From Irineochytrium annulatum (taxonomy: Eukaryota > Chytridiomycota > Chytridiomycetes > Chytridiales > Chytridiaceae), in contig JADGJL010000425.1 in assembly GCA_027600665.1 (NCBI GenBank), positions 1 to 21,656 of the forward strand: a stretch of 21,656 bases of DNA, in the 5' to 3' direction. This document shows, in pieces, positions 1-9,769 of this stretch; position 1 is the stretch's first letter, and every line of letters starts with the position of its first letter. The notes beneath the pieces are model-generated. The model was given only the letters and a program-made list of their open reading frames with translations, searched no databases and was not told the DNA's origin. The position numbers were made by a program, and so were the translations under genes.

Positions 1-801
1 CCCTGCCTCCCTACACTCCCCATCTCACCCCCTCTTCTCTCAAAGACGTTCTCTCACTAATTTGTGCCAGAACGTGTTTCGGATGGAGAGGCGCTGCGTC
101 AGTCCTTACCTTTCCTTTTGTTTCCGTTTTTGAAAGTGTATGCTCCGGTTTGTCAATAAACGCTGGTTTCGTTATGCAGTAACTTCCTGCGTTGTGCCGT
201 GATTCAAAGTCGACCTGATTGTATTCTGTCTTGAGCTTCGCTGAAACGTGCAAAATGGGTTTCTTTCCAGCAATATCTTCCGCTTAGCCGTTCATAGTAA
301 AATGAGTTTCACCCATGTTGGACCGGGATATCTACGGTAGTAGTGGATGCAATGGAGTTTACTTGAAATTGACCGCGGCTGTCAAAGTGCGGCTGGGGTA
401 TATAATGTCGATACGACAAGGAAAAAAAATTAGTGTTAGTCGTAATCAATCTATGATTGAATGCTACTAGCCCCCTAAATACTAAACAAAGTGCGGCATC
501 TATGCGGAGCGCATCCCGGGACGGTGAGAGCCGCTCCCGGATGGGCGCCTCGCTTCCAAGGCCCACGAGAGCGTAAGGAACGCCCTCTTTGATCGGGAGT
601 CGGGAGCACCCATGTGGCGTTCCGGTGGGCTCTTCGTATTTGATGGGACCGACATAGTTCGTTCAATACTTTGGCGTACTCGTCAATATGGGCGGAGGTG
701 AAGGATGTGATTATTTGAGCATGTCCACGAAGTATTAAGTAGGTGAAGATTCAGAGTCAGAGAAGAGCGAGCACACATGAAAAAATTCCGATGTGTGTGT
801 A
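1..801. other. Left flank without a confidently supported gene
   Basis: No recognisable protein family, tRNA or rRNA was found here. Base composition is uneven: about 495-640 is clearly GC-richer than its AT-rich surroundings. Part of the stretch must hold the 3' untranslated region of the PP2C gene, which ends at 802 on the minus strand. A weak two-exon minus-strand reading (309-655) is listed separately. A further exon-like minus-strand stretch at about 109-241 sits between a good acceptor (a pyrimidine-rich tract ending TTTCAG) and a GTAAGG donor. Neither could be tied to a known protein. Confidence 0.6.
309..655 (-). CDS. Possible two-exon hypothetical ORF, 101 aa
   Basis: Not recognised. 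An ATG at 655 opens a frame that is blocked by a stop at 500-502, unless a 41-bp GT-AG intron (482-522) is removed. After splicing, the frame continues to a TGA at 309-311. The coding total of 306 nt is a multiple of three, and the intron matches the size class seen throughout the window. The predicted N terminus is Ser/Pro/Arg-rich and the C terminus is Thr/Asn/Ser-rich, with no motif, membrane span or signal peptide that I can name. A run of eight A/T pairs inside the second exon and the lack of homology argue for caution. It could be non-coding sequence that is open by chance, or the start of a longer gene running off the left edge. Confidence 0.2.
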
Positions 802-1832
802 TTAAAAATTAATTACAATGTTTGTGATGTTATCGTCCAATTGCCGTGCGTCCAATCCCTTCAACGCCTCCTTGGTTAATGCCTTGCTCGCCTTCGAAGC
901 ATCCTTATACTTTGACACAACCGAAACCACCTCCGCTATGTCCAACCCATCCCATAACCCGTCTGTTCCCAGGACGTAAAAGCGATCTGCGTTCTTCACG
1001 TTTGACACGACCACCTCTGGCTCACACAAAACGCCTAGTCGCCCTGCCACAGCATCTCCGAGAGACCTTGTCACAACCAATCTTATTCGTTTGTTAAAAT
1101 ATGTAGGTTGATCAATAACACCTACCCTGGGTAGGGAAGTGTTCCCTTAAATATCCGGAGGGGTCCTACACACGCATGAGTGCTCGCAAAATTTTAAAGG
1201 TACAATTACCGTCTTTAGTGTCGCCAACTTGGAGCTGCTCTATTCTTGCGCCCGCTGATTTAACCCGGTCTAACTCCTCCGGGTTACTGCACGTATGATC
1301 TCTGCCACGAGAATCAGTAAACTTCCTTAACGATCTACCACGCACGTGGTCAACTGCACGCCGATCCAAGGTGTGCCGCTGTCCGCATCGCTGCGCTTCC
1401 TTCCCAGCAACACCCGGCTATCACCCACGTTCGCGATCACCACCCTGTCCTCGTCCTCCAGGCAAATGAGGATCGCTGCCGTCGTCCCAGACATGTACGT
1501 GTCGATCTGCTCGTTCTCGGTGAGCATCGAGTTGACGGTGGCGTAGACATTCTTCAAGGCGGACACCGGATCACGCACGAAGGCGTCGCGTTGGGACTGA
1601 AGGACCTCCGGAAAGACGTTCTTAACATATCGGGAGGCCTTCCCGCCTTCGCTTCCTGATCACGCAATAAATAAACGGGATGTTCAAACACCTGGCGCGA
1701 ACCGTGGCCGTCGAAGACCGCGAAGAGGGTCGCTCTAGGTGATCGCTCGAAGAGATCCTCGACGATGAGGTACTCGTCCTGCTGCGAGGGGCGGCGGCCG
1801 ATATCGCTGGAGGCGCCCCAAGAGAGTCGCAT
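802..1832 (-). CDS. PP2C-family protein serine/threonine phosphatase (PPM), 283 aa
   Basis: Metal-dependent phosphatase that removes phosphate from Ser/Thr in signalling proteins. Five exons were rebuilt: 1832-1703, 1655-1346, 1301-1210, 1165-1126 and 1081-802. The introns are 47, 44, 44 and 44 bp, and the 852-nt coding total is a multiple of three. Family motifs appear in order: an Asp in GRRPSQQDEY, the metal-binding FAVFDGHGS, SGTTAAILI, IANVGDSRVLLG, QLTTDHTCSNPEELDRV, PYPGLVVTRSLGD, VLGTDGLWDG and the C-terminal DNITNIVINF. All catalytic Asp positions expected for PPM enzymes are therefore present. The protein is little more than the catalytic core, with no membrane segment or targeting extension. 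The PYPGL-x-TRSLGD form is more like plant and protist PP2Cs than yeast Ptc enzymes (from memory). It is divergent from TOM70 with a 77-bp spacer. Substrates cannot be inferred. Confidence 0.93.
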
Positions 1833-1909
1833 TTCTAGCAAGCTACAAAGCTTCCGTGAAGGCTTGGTCGGAGATCAGTAGAGTGGCGGTCAAATCTTGC
1901 AACTCGCAA
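1833..1909. promoter_or_regulatory. 77-bp divergent promoter, PP2C / TOM70
   Basis: The whole interval between the two start codons must hold both 5' leaders and promoters. It contains GGCTTG at 1861-1866 on the + strand (as AAGGCTTGG), 44 bp before the TOM70 ATG. The same core recurs in three other short spacers of this window. No TATA box was seen. Confidence 0.5.
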
Positions 1910-4132
1910 ATGGATGAGAGAGTGAAAACGGCGGTCATTGCAATTGCGGGCGTGTCGGTGATTGCCAGCGTCGCTTATCTGGTGTATTCGGGGGTTTCAA
2001 GCAAGCCCGTGGCCGTCAGTTCGACGAAGAAGTCAAGGAAGCATGCAGCTGGCGCATCCGGCCTGAAGAACGTTTCTTCTCCAAAGGGACCCTCGCCGCA
2101 GAAGCCCGTCACCGAGACGGAGTCGGACGCGGCTGCTTCTGCAAAAGGGAAAGATGAACCGGCTGAAGGTATGGCGTGTTAGTTACTTCATCGCGTAAAT
2201 GGTTAACGGATGTGGCAGCCCCAGTCGAGGACCTTTTTGCCGTTAACATCGATGACCTGTCGCCGGAGGCTCGAGCGGAGCTGAGCCAGAAGGCTAAGGC
2301 TGCCGGGAACGTTCTTTTTGGGAAAAAGAGCTACAAGGAGGCGTCGCGGTACTACTCGCAGGCGATAAAGTTGAAGCCAGACGCCATCTTTTACGGAAAT
2401 CGTGCGGCTTGCTCTGCCAACTTGGTTCGTTGTATCCGTCACACCTCAGGCCATTTGACGTGTCTAGGGTAACCATGCCGAGGTGATTGATGACTGCACG
2501 GAAGCCTTAAAGTTGGACCCCAAGTATAAAAAAGCTCTCGAACGGCGCGCCAAAGCGTACGAGTCCAAATCCCTTTTGGATAAGGCACTTTTGGGTAAGT
2601 TTCTCGCTGTTTGCACTTTATTCGCTTGCCGTGATTACTTTTGTATTGTGATATGACACGTCACCACTTATAGATTACACGGCCGTTTGCATGCTGGAAG
2701 AATTTAACAACCAGGCCACTGTTGCAACCACGGATCGCTTGCTCAAGGATATTGGGAAGGAGAAGGCTCAGGAATTGTTAAAATCGAAGGAGCCGAGGTT
2801 GCCGTCCCAAACCTTTATCACGGCGTACATGGATTCATTCAGAAAAAGTATGCTTGATGTTTTTGGAGCCAAGTAATAACTTCCGAAGCAACGGAAGTTG
2901 CGCACAAAGTCGCTGAAATGGAGCCAGACCACGAAGGCGACCAACTGGTGGCGAAGGCTTACAAAGCGATAATGGATAGGAAATGGGCAGACGCCATGAA
3001 CTGCGTCAACAGCGCCGTCGGAGTGCCCATTAGCAAACAATCCGAAAACCTCCTTTACAACCTTCGCGGAACGTTTGCATTCCTGACGGGAGATAGTAAT
3101 ATACGTTTCTGTGTTACGCAAGCTTACCATTTGTCAGTCCAGCAGTCCTTTGAGTGCTTTGAAAACGCCATCAAGCTCGACCCAACCGACACCGACTCGT
3201 TGATTAAGAGAGCTTCAATTTACATGGAGATGGGTGACGTAGAAGGGGCGATGCAGGAATACTCTCGTTGCAAGGCGCTCAACGCGTCTAACTCCGATCT
3301 ATACTACCACAGAGGTGAATTAACTTTTTGTATTTCGATTTCTTACGATTGTCAGGACAAGTGAGATTCCTTACTAATGACTTGGATGCCGCTATTGCCG
3401 ACTACACGAGGAGCATAGCGCTGGACAACGAATTTATTTACGCCTACATTCAGCTCGGCGTTGCGCAGTTCAAAGCGGGAGAGACGTCCGCCGCTGGCGT
3501 CACGTTTGAGAAGGCGCGACGGAAATTTCCGGAATCCCCCGAAATCTTCAACTATTATGGAGAGATATTGCTTAACCAGGAGCTCTTTGACGAAGGTAGA
3601 TCGCTTTTGCGCCCGCCCGCTTATTTACGATATACATAGCTTTGAAGAACTTCGATAAGTCTATCAGTCTAAACCCGTCATCTCCCCTTCCCCATATCAA
3701 CAAATGTAACGTAACAAGTATTGCACTGGCATGCTGACGACCTTCCAGCTGTTCTGTACTGGCAGTTGAAGAAAGACTATAAAACTGCAGAGGAATGCTG
3801 CCTGAAAGCAAGTGAAGTTGATCCTCTCTGTGACATCGCATACATTCATCTTGCCCAGCTGTACCTTCAACAAAACCGCCTCAAGGAATCATTGGGCGCA
3901 TACGAGAAAGCGGTATGGTTACTACGATTTTAACGACCTGTAACTTCGTAAAGATATCCGTAAGCCGAACGGAGCCAGAGCTTATCAACGCGATATCTTG
4001 TAAAGAGGTACAGAGACTAGAATTCGTGATTGATGAGTAACTTCTGCTTCATAGGCTGCCGCCGCGCAACTCTTCGTGTCGGAGCTGTTCCCAGATTTGT
4101 ACGCCAAGCTCCGGACGAATTCCGGCCTTTAA
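1910..4132 (+). CDS. TOM70: Mitochondrial import receptor Tom70, 583 aa
   Basis: Outer-membrane receptor that takes chaperone-bound precursors (carriers and other hydrophobic proteins) and passes them to the TOM pore. Eleven exons: 1910-2168, 2219-2424, 2468-2594, 2674-2847, 2889-3095, 3138-3314, 3356-3595, 3640-3705, 3749-3912, 3954-4007 and 4055-4132. The 1752-nt total is a multiple of three. Residues about 5-27 form the single N-terminal membrane anchor, followed by a Lys/Ser/Pro-rich linker. A first TPR block (AAGNVLFGKKSYKEASRYYS, FYGNRAAC, ALKLDPKYKKALERRAKAYE) forms the Hsp70/Hsp90 clamp. A Tom70-specific segment follows (MLEEFNNQATVATTDRLLKD, PRLPSQTFI), then a long C-terminal TPR array. 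The short exon 3954-4007 encodes RTEPELINAIS, a conserved fungal Tom70 element. The ATG at 1910 was chosen because it is the first in-frame ATG directly before the anchor. Yeast Tom70 is 617 aa. Confidence 0.95.
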
Positions 4133-4171
4133 TCCCGCCCACCCAAGTTACTTTCCGTAAAGATTGTAGCG

Positions 4172-6571
4172 CTATGCCAGTTTTGATCGGAGTGCTGCCG
4201 AGCCCGCTATCGGTGGCAGCATTATTTTTACATTGTTTTCTGTCGTGGAAACGAATTTCAATCTGAGCTTGGAGGCCTTTCTTGCGCTCATAACTTGTTG
4301 GGTCATTAAAGGAGGCGGTACTGGGCCGCTTTCGAGGGCAACGGGTAACAGTAAACAGAGGTCGTTAACGTAGGTAGCGATTAGCTTATGTAATGGTAAC
4401 GAGCTGGAGTGACGCGTAAGAGATGCTTGAATAAGGGCTGTTGAACGAGAAAAACCTTCGAAAATATTTAATTTCATAGGAAAAGCAATCATACCAGCTC
4501 CTAAGTACACCATGACCTGCGACTTTTCATCCAAGGAGATGTCTGCTACAGTTCTTATAGCGCGAGGTTGAATTTGAGAAGGTCCGCGCGCAGTTGATGC
4601 TGAAGCCGGTCTCGTAGATGTGGTGCGATTGCTTGCTTGAACGCGTTCTATCAATTCGTAGTAGTTCGAGAAGACCTTCTTGTAGTATCTACATGGTATT
4701 GTCGACACCACAGATTCAAGCTTTAGGCGCTCCCGGAGGATTTGCGCAGCTTTCTCATCCTTTAGCGCCATGCAAACCGCGTCTGACAGATACTTCCACG
4801 TCACGGGACCACGAAAGAACCGAATCAGAAACGGCCCCGCGATGTCGCTTATGAGATTCGCGTAATACTCCGCATCGGCGTTGTCCCATTCTTTCTCTGC
4901 TAAAGCAAGCAGCGGTGACGAAAATCCAAGTGGCCCACTCAGGTCGTCAGATAAGCGAAGCATAATGTTGCAAATTCCCAAAACCATGTGGATGTTTTTC
5001 TCGCTAGAAAGATTTCTCGACCCAAGGAGCAAATGCTTTTCCGTCAGAACAAGAATATAGTTGAACATTGTGACGACTTTGCGCAGACGCAAAGGGCCAT
5101 CGGAATCAGGGTGCCTTGTCAACTTCACCGAATCCATATCCGGCAGAACTTCTTGCAGATGCGAGCTGGAGATGAGGGCAGCAACGTCCCGATTTAACGC
5201 TTCTACAGGTGTGGCAAATCGTCCTTCCAAAAAACATGCCGTGAGCGTTCGATTTAATAGCGATAACAATTCCCGTAAGTGATGCGGGACGTTAAATTGA
5301 AGCGCAGTTTGCACGCTCCCATCGTTTTTTATGCACATGTACTGTGACGCTCGTAAGCAGATCGAACGCATCCCAAAACTCACCTCGCTCTGAATATCGA
5401 TATAAAGCTGCAAAAGCTCGACCCCTCTCCGCTCATAGAGGTCGTCCTCTTGTAAACGTCTCCGCCTGCATTTTCTTAACAAATCGCTGTTACAATCGAT
5501 CTTACATTTGGAAGAGGTATTTGATTGCGGTGCATGCGCGATGAAGAAATGCTTTCCCCATCGCGCCGGATATATATTTCTCCAGTGGTATTGATGACCT
5601 TATATCCAGATCAAGGCAACGCCGGACGACTCCTTTCAACGTCGTATCTTCAACTTCCGCGTAGGTGACTCTTTGCCGCTTTAAAACCAGAAAGCAAAGG
5701 ACTAACGGAAAATCACTTGATTCGCCCCTATACATGCAACATTAGACAAAAGACGACCACATCATATGATAAACAAAACAGAAGACCGTACGTTAAGTTA
5801 TACAGGCGTAAGATATCCCAAAAGTGGTCTGCATCAGGTGCAGAATCCCCTTCGCACGGCATCAATTCCACAGCAGCGGACGCCAGCAGCTCCGCAAATC
5901 TGTTCAAACCTTCAGCAAATAAGCAACGTCATATGACTTAAACCTCACATCAGGCGATAAGATTCGCATAAGTTTCAACCGGTTGGTGGAGCTGGTGTTG
6001 ATGAAGAGTCCGGTCAATATTCGTAGGCACAGATGGAGTTCCTCTGGGAACGCCGTCCTCTCAAGGTATAAATTCCGGAAGGTGGTTACCACACGCTGGG
6101 GGACACCGCTCGGGTGCGCAAGTAGCAGTAACGTGTTCACCTTCCAAAGTCAAGTTCCTTAACAAATGGCGACCGTACCTGCAAGTCATCGCTTAAATCA
6201 TCATCGTCTGTCCTTAATGACGCAGAGCCCGATATAGAACCGACTATCAGCTCGCAAAAGATCCTTAGAACGTTGCATGCAGTCTGCGGCGCGGTCAGAG
6301 ATAAATGAAAGGACGACGACTCACGCGGACTTTCGCTTGATTTTTCAAAGCGTTAGCTTGCAGTGGAATATGCCGAGATAGCGTCTCGATGAAATCTACG
6401 TCGCTTTGCAGCAGGATGTCTCTTCGAACACTGTCCAACTGCACCCTAGGGAGGTTGAGCGATCGAACCTCCTCCGGATCAGTACCGTTTCCATACACGG
6501 AAGCTGAGATCGGGCAGCTCCTCACGAGATGCCTCCTGGAGGTCGCATAGGAGGTCGAGAATATCAGCCAT
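4172..6571 (-). CDS. Unrecognised helical (possibly armadillo-like) protein, 692 aa
   Basis: I do not recognise this family. Eight exons were rebuilt: 6571-6486, 6445-6325, 6283-6179, 6140-5944, 5899-5804, 5727-5506, 5465-5384 and 5341-4172. The 2079-nt total is a multiple of three, and all introns are GT-AG (38-76 bp). The start MADILDLLCDLQEA is the first ATG after NAMPT, 72 bp upstream. The protein is Leu-rich with repeated amphipathic-helix patterns (VNTLLLLAHPSGVPQRVV, CLRILTGLFINTSSTNRL, LRELLSLLNRTLTACF, VLGICNIMLRLSDDL). This is typical of alpha-solenoid scaffolds. An acidic patch (TDDDDLSDD) lies near residue 95, and a Ser/Thr/Pro-rich linker (TTSTRPASASTARG) lies about two thirds along. 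There is no membrane span, zinc site or nucleotide-binding motif. It ends SKLA, so it is not a PTS1 signal. It is convergent with TOM70 (39 bp between stops). The coding status is solid; the function is unknown. Confidence 0.85.
5342..5383 (-). other. 42-bp stop-free intron in the 692-aa gene
   Basis: On the minus strand this segment starts GTGAGT and ends CACAG, an excellent intron. Its length is 14 codons and it contains no in-frame stop, so retention would add 14 residues without breaking the protein. It was removed in the model because both splice signals are strong. Confidence 0.7.
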
Positions 6572-6643
6572 GACTGGAAGGCTGGAAGACTGCAACTATG
6601 GGTTCATGTATTTCGAATGTCAAATTTTGGTTCATTCAAGCCA
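6572..6643 (-). promoter_or_regulatory. 72-bp spacer upstream of the 692-aa gene
   Basis: This spacer separates the NAMPT stop from the next minus-strand start. It carries GGCTTGAA in the sense (minus) orientation at 6642-6635, 64 bp before the ATG, identical to the 8-mer in the NAMPT/RPB9 and SmF/TMF1 spacers. Confidence 0.45.
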
Positions 6644-8478
6644 TCATTCCTTCTGCCACTGCGCCTGTGTCTCTTTCACCTTCTGCATTTTCCTCTTCAG
6701 CTCCGCCGATATCGCGTCGTGGGTCTTGTGTGCCTTCGTCTTCTCCCATTCACAATTGAGCCGCTTCCTGACCTCGTCAAAAGTATCCCACTTCGGGATA
6801 CGCGGCCCACCCTTCTTTGTCCCGTCGTAAACAACGATGAGCGCGTTTTCGTTATCCCGCTTTGTTTCCCCTTTCGGCAAGACGGATTTTGTCTGGGGAA
6901 GTTGTCAGAAACCGATGAAGAAAACAACGCCTACAAAATTTGTTTTATCGTTCACGACTATGAATTGCCCTGGAAGGCTGATCTTGCTTGCGTCGGTTTT
7001 TGGGTTCTTCATGACGTCCCTGTTTGTATTCCGATTACTAAAAGCCCATGAGTAAACAAATACCTCTTATTGAAGGGCGGCGGATACTCCTTCGCATCTG
7101 CGTACTCGATGTAGCTCAGCTTTGTCGCAAAGCTCATTGTGTCCCGGTTAACCTTCTGCAAAAGCCCACCGCCCATCCCGAAAGCGACGTTGATCGCCGA
7201 AAATTTCTCCTTCTCTACTTCCGTAAGGATGTCCTTCAGCGTCTTGTGGTTGATTCCGTCACCCTGTATCACGGAGACGCCGCTGATGACTTTGTATCCC
7301 TTCGAGTTCATCTCGGCCTTGAAAGTCGCCTCGGCGGCCTTTAGAGCCTGAAGTACTACCTTTACAGGGTCCCCACTGTCCGGCCGCAGCACGAGAACAC
7401 CACCCTTATCAACCTTTAGCTTCTTGACGGACGGAAGAACATTATCTAAAGCGTTCGCGTAATCGTACGAGTCCATTACGCAGGCGCAGATGCCGCCACC
7501 ATATATCTCAAGTAGCTTAGTCATCGCCTTCTTCTCGTTCCGGTAAGCTGTCATGACAGAGTGCTCTGTCGCCGGAATGGAAGATGCCACCGGAACGCCG
7601 TTGTTGATCATTTGAGCATAGTACGCAGCGGGTAGAGTGTCTGTCCCAGTGAAACTAAGCTATAAGAACTCCGTTGAGCGATTGTTCAATCAAAAGCGAT
7701 CAACACACCAAATGGGCGCTTCCTCCGATGATGGCCTGTTCCACGCACGTGCAACCCCGAAACCCGAAGTCGTGAAGCTTTGAATCAAGCGCGCCGTACG
7801 ACTGCTCATCCACAGTTTTCACGAAAGAGTCATGAACACTATCTCGGCACCTCCGAGATAAGGTGGCGACAGTGGATGGGTACTTCGACGAGTCAACATA
7901 AAAATGGTGGAAACACGTTTTCTTACCCAAACTTGGGTTAAAATCGTTTCCAGATACGTCACGAGGCGCGAGTATTCCTTCTCCGCCGTAATCTGATACA
8001 CCGGGACATGAGGGTAAATGACCGAGCCCTCCGGAAGAGACTCGATTTTCACGGGGAAGTATCCTTCATTTTCATCGATGAACTAGACAGATCATAAGGG
8101 CATCGTCAAAAAATTCAGGACGGACTTTATAAAACAGCTCCTTTGGAAACGGAAATTCCAAAGTTGATTTGTCACTCGTATTAAGCGATGCGTTGTGGGT
8201 TTTGAAAAACTTGGCGGCCAAATCAACTTGTTGCTTCGTCCACGGCACATGTATCCATTTTTCGATGATATATCGCATCCCGTAAAGAACGATCCTATGG
8301 TCAGCAGGGTCCTTTTCAAAGCTTCTCCGGAATTCGCCATAGGCAACCATCTATAACGTTTGTTAATGATCATTATAATTACAGCGACCAAGACCTTGTT
8401 CGCCTCCGGATAAAGATACGGATGCGTCGTCTTGTAAGAGTCTGTCAACATCGGGAGAAGCACGCTAAGGTCCGACAT
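6644..8478 (-). CDS. NAMPT: Nicotinamide phosphoribosyltransferase, 522 aa
   Basis: Converts nicotinamide and PRPP to nicotinamide mononucleotide, the limiting step of the two-step NAD salvage route. Seven exons: 8478-8395, 8350-8126, 8082-7927, 7882-7709, 7659-7064, 7019-6935 and 6892-6644. The 1569-nt total is a multiple of three. Signature segments appear in order: LTDSYKTTHPYLYP (N-terminal substrate Tyr), LPEGSVIYPHVPVYQI, ETILTQVWYPSTVATLSR, KLHDFGFRG (nicotinamide pocket), FTGTDTL, IPATEHSVMTAY (with the His that is autophosphorylated in the human enzyme), DSYDYANAL, VLRPDSGDP (phosphoribosyl site), VIQGDGI and FGMGGGLLQKVNRDT. Human NAMPT is 491 aa. The extra length lies mainly in a Lys/Glu-rich C-terminal tail (EWEKTKAHKTHDAISAEL). 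All known catalytic residues look intact, so it should be active. It is divergent from RPB9 with 83 bp between starts. Confidence 0.96.
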
Positions 8479-8561
8479 GGTTGACGGCGAGGATCAAGGA
8501 AATGCCAAGATCAAGGATTAAGGCTTGAACTTTAGTAAATAGACGGAACTCAATCTAAACC
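8479..8561. promoter_or_regulatory. 83-bp divergent promoter, NAMPT / RPB9
   Basis: This interval contains GGCTTGAA at 8522-8529 (+ strand, 33 bp before the RPB9 ATG). It also has two nearby copies of GATCAAGGA (about 8492-8500 and 8509-8517). Both features lie within a spacer that has to serve two housekeeping genes. Confidence 0.5.
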
Positions 8562-9118
8562 ATGTCGGCCTCATTCAAGGTATGGCTCGGCGACCTGATG
8601 GGACAATCTGACCTCGTGACGTATTGTTAGTGGTGCGCGGACTGCAACAACGTGAGGTGCGCTGGCGTCCGTGTCATGGGGCTAAACAGGCTGGTAGCTG
8701 TTGTATCCCAAGGAGGAGCGGGCGGACAAGAAGTTGATGTTCGCATGCCGAAATTGCGCCTACTCCGAGGCCGTTAATGACGGCTTCGATCACTGCGTAT
8801 ACAAGAACGTGATTCAAGCGGCCGCAGTGTGAGTATCTTGTGCGGGTTACCAATTAAAGCGAAACTGTGCTCGAAAGGGACGACTCTTTGGCGCAGGCGG
8901 ATCTCAGCAGCGACCCGACGTACCCTCGACTGAAAAAGCTATGTCCCGGCTGTGGGAAGGACGATATCTTGTTTTACCAGTCGAGGGCGCGGGGCAGGGA
9001 AGCAAATATGATGGTTTGTTTTGCATGATCACGTATTGCCTGTTGACATTCTTGGAAGCTTTATTTTGTGTGCGCTTCGAAAGAGTGCGGGCACCGGTGG
9101 TGCGAGGATAAGACATAA
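8562..9118 (+). CDS. RPB9: RNA polymerase II subunit Rpb9, 114 aa
   Basis: Small zinc-ribbon subunit of RNA polymerase II that supports start-site selection, fidelity and TFIIS-stimulated cleavage. Five exons: 8562-8579, 8631-8651, 8698-8826, 8897-9013 and 9059-9118. The 345-nt total is a multiple of three. Zinc ribbon 1 uses CADC (in WCADCNNLLYPKEERADKK) and CRNC. The linker has the hallmark ADLSSDPTYPR (yeast and human DxSQDPTLPR). Zinc ribbon 2 uses CPGC and CASKEC, with FYQSRARGREANMMLYFVC and a final CGHRWCEDKT. It is about ten residues shorter than human or yeast Rpb9 because the N terminus before the first Cys pair is reduced to MSASFKW. The first two exons are only 18 and 21 nt. The C-terminal ribbon is closest to Rpb9 rather than Rpa12 or Rpc11 because of the DPTYPR linker. 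Confidence 0.95.
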
Positions 9119-9249
9119 CTTCTACGATATAGCAGTTTGCATGTGCATGTGTAAATTAATAGAATCATTATAAGTGCGAGCATTAAAAAAAACAGAAATA
9201 TCGTATAATACTCATTTCTGCGTAAAGCGGCACAAAAAGTTCGCCGCGG

Positions 9250-9607
9250 ATGCAGGAAGTGTTCACGAACGAACTGCACATGGAGAGCAACGAAGAAGGC
9301 ACGCGGTTAGACAAGGCGCAATTCATCGGCGTTGGCAGCGGCGGGTCGGAGGACGCGCGCCAAACAGCGGAAAAAGGTGGTGATTGTTCTTCCCCAACGA
9401 TGGCTGAATCTTTTTGCCTGCTGCAAGGGATGTACAGTGAAATTGTAAATGGTGATCTTTTGTCTAACGCCGTGTGTCCTAACTTCGGCTTCTTTAGATC
9501 TAAACAAAGGTACTCGTCGATGGCCTTTTCGTTTCTGATCGAATGCAGCGATCAAGGATGCTGAATCGGAGAAGTGGATGTACGAGTTGCCGGAGGAGGA
9601 GGCATAG
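9250..9607 (+). CDS. Small acidic hypothetical protein, probably spliced, 65 aa
   Basis: Not recognised. The preferred model is exon 9250-9376, a 12-nt exon 9498-9509, and exon 9549-9607, joined across GT-AG introns of 121 and 39 bp. The 198-nt total is a multiple of three. The product begins MQEVFTNELHMESNEEG, is rich in Glu, Asp and Lys, and ends EKWMYELPEEEA. It is likely soluble, with a helical C-terminal half. An unspliced alternative reads straight through from the same ATG to a stop ending at 9564 (104 aa), and its downstream part is Cys/Phe/Ser-rich and less protein-like. Skipping the 12-nt exon also keeps the frame. It lies between RPB9 (131 bp upstream) and the convergent SmF gene (162 bp downstream). 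Confidence 0.45.
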
Positions 9608-9769
9608 CAACAGCCACCAGATGAATTCTGTATTCGCCATCTGCTGCTTGCATTTACGTAGAAGGCTTTCGTATATGCACATCTGAAGAAGCCCGAATGA
9701 ATCATCATTATTCATTATATATGTAGCATAAATACATCAACTAAGTGCTAGGGGCCCAAAGCCCTGTGT

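Noticed and set aside
1081..1209. A single long intron in the PP2C gene
   Set aside because: The flanking exons do not join in phase. Including the 40-nt exon at 1126-1165 restores both the frame and the conserved motif.
3913..4054. A single 142-bp intron in TOM70
   Set aside because: The interval contains an 18-codon exon (3954-4007) encoding the conserved RTEPELINAIS element, flanked by 41- and 47-bp introns. Without it a conserved part of Tom70 would be missing.
4172..4184. C-terminal SKL-like peroxisomal signal on the 692-aa protein
   Set aside because: The protein ends SKLA, so SKL is not at the very C terminus as PTS1 requires.
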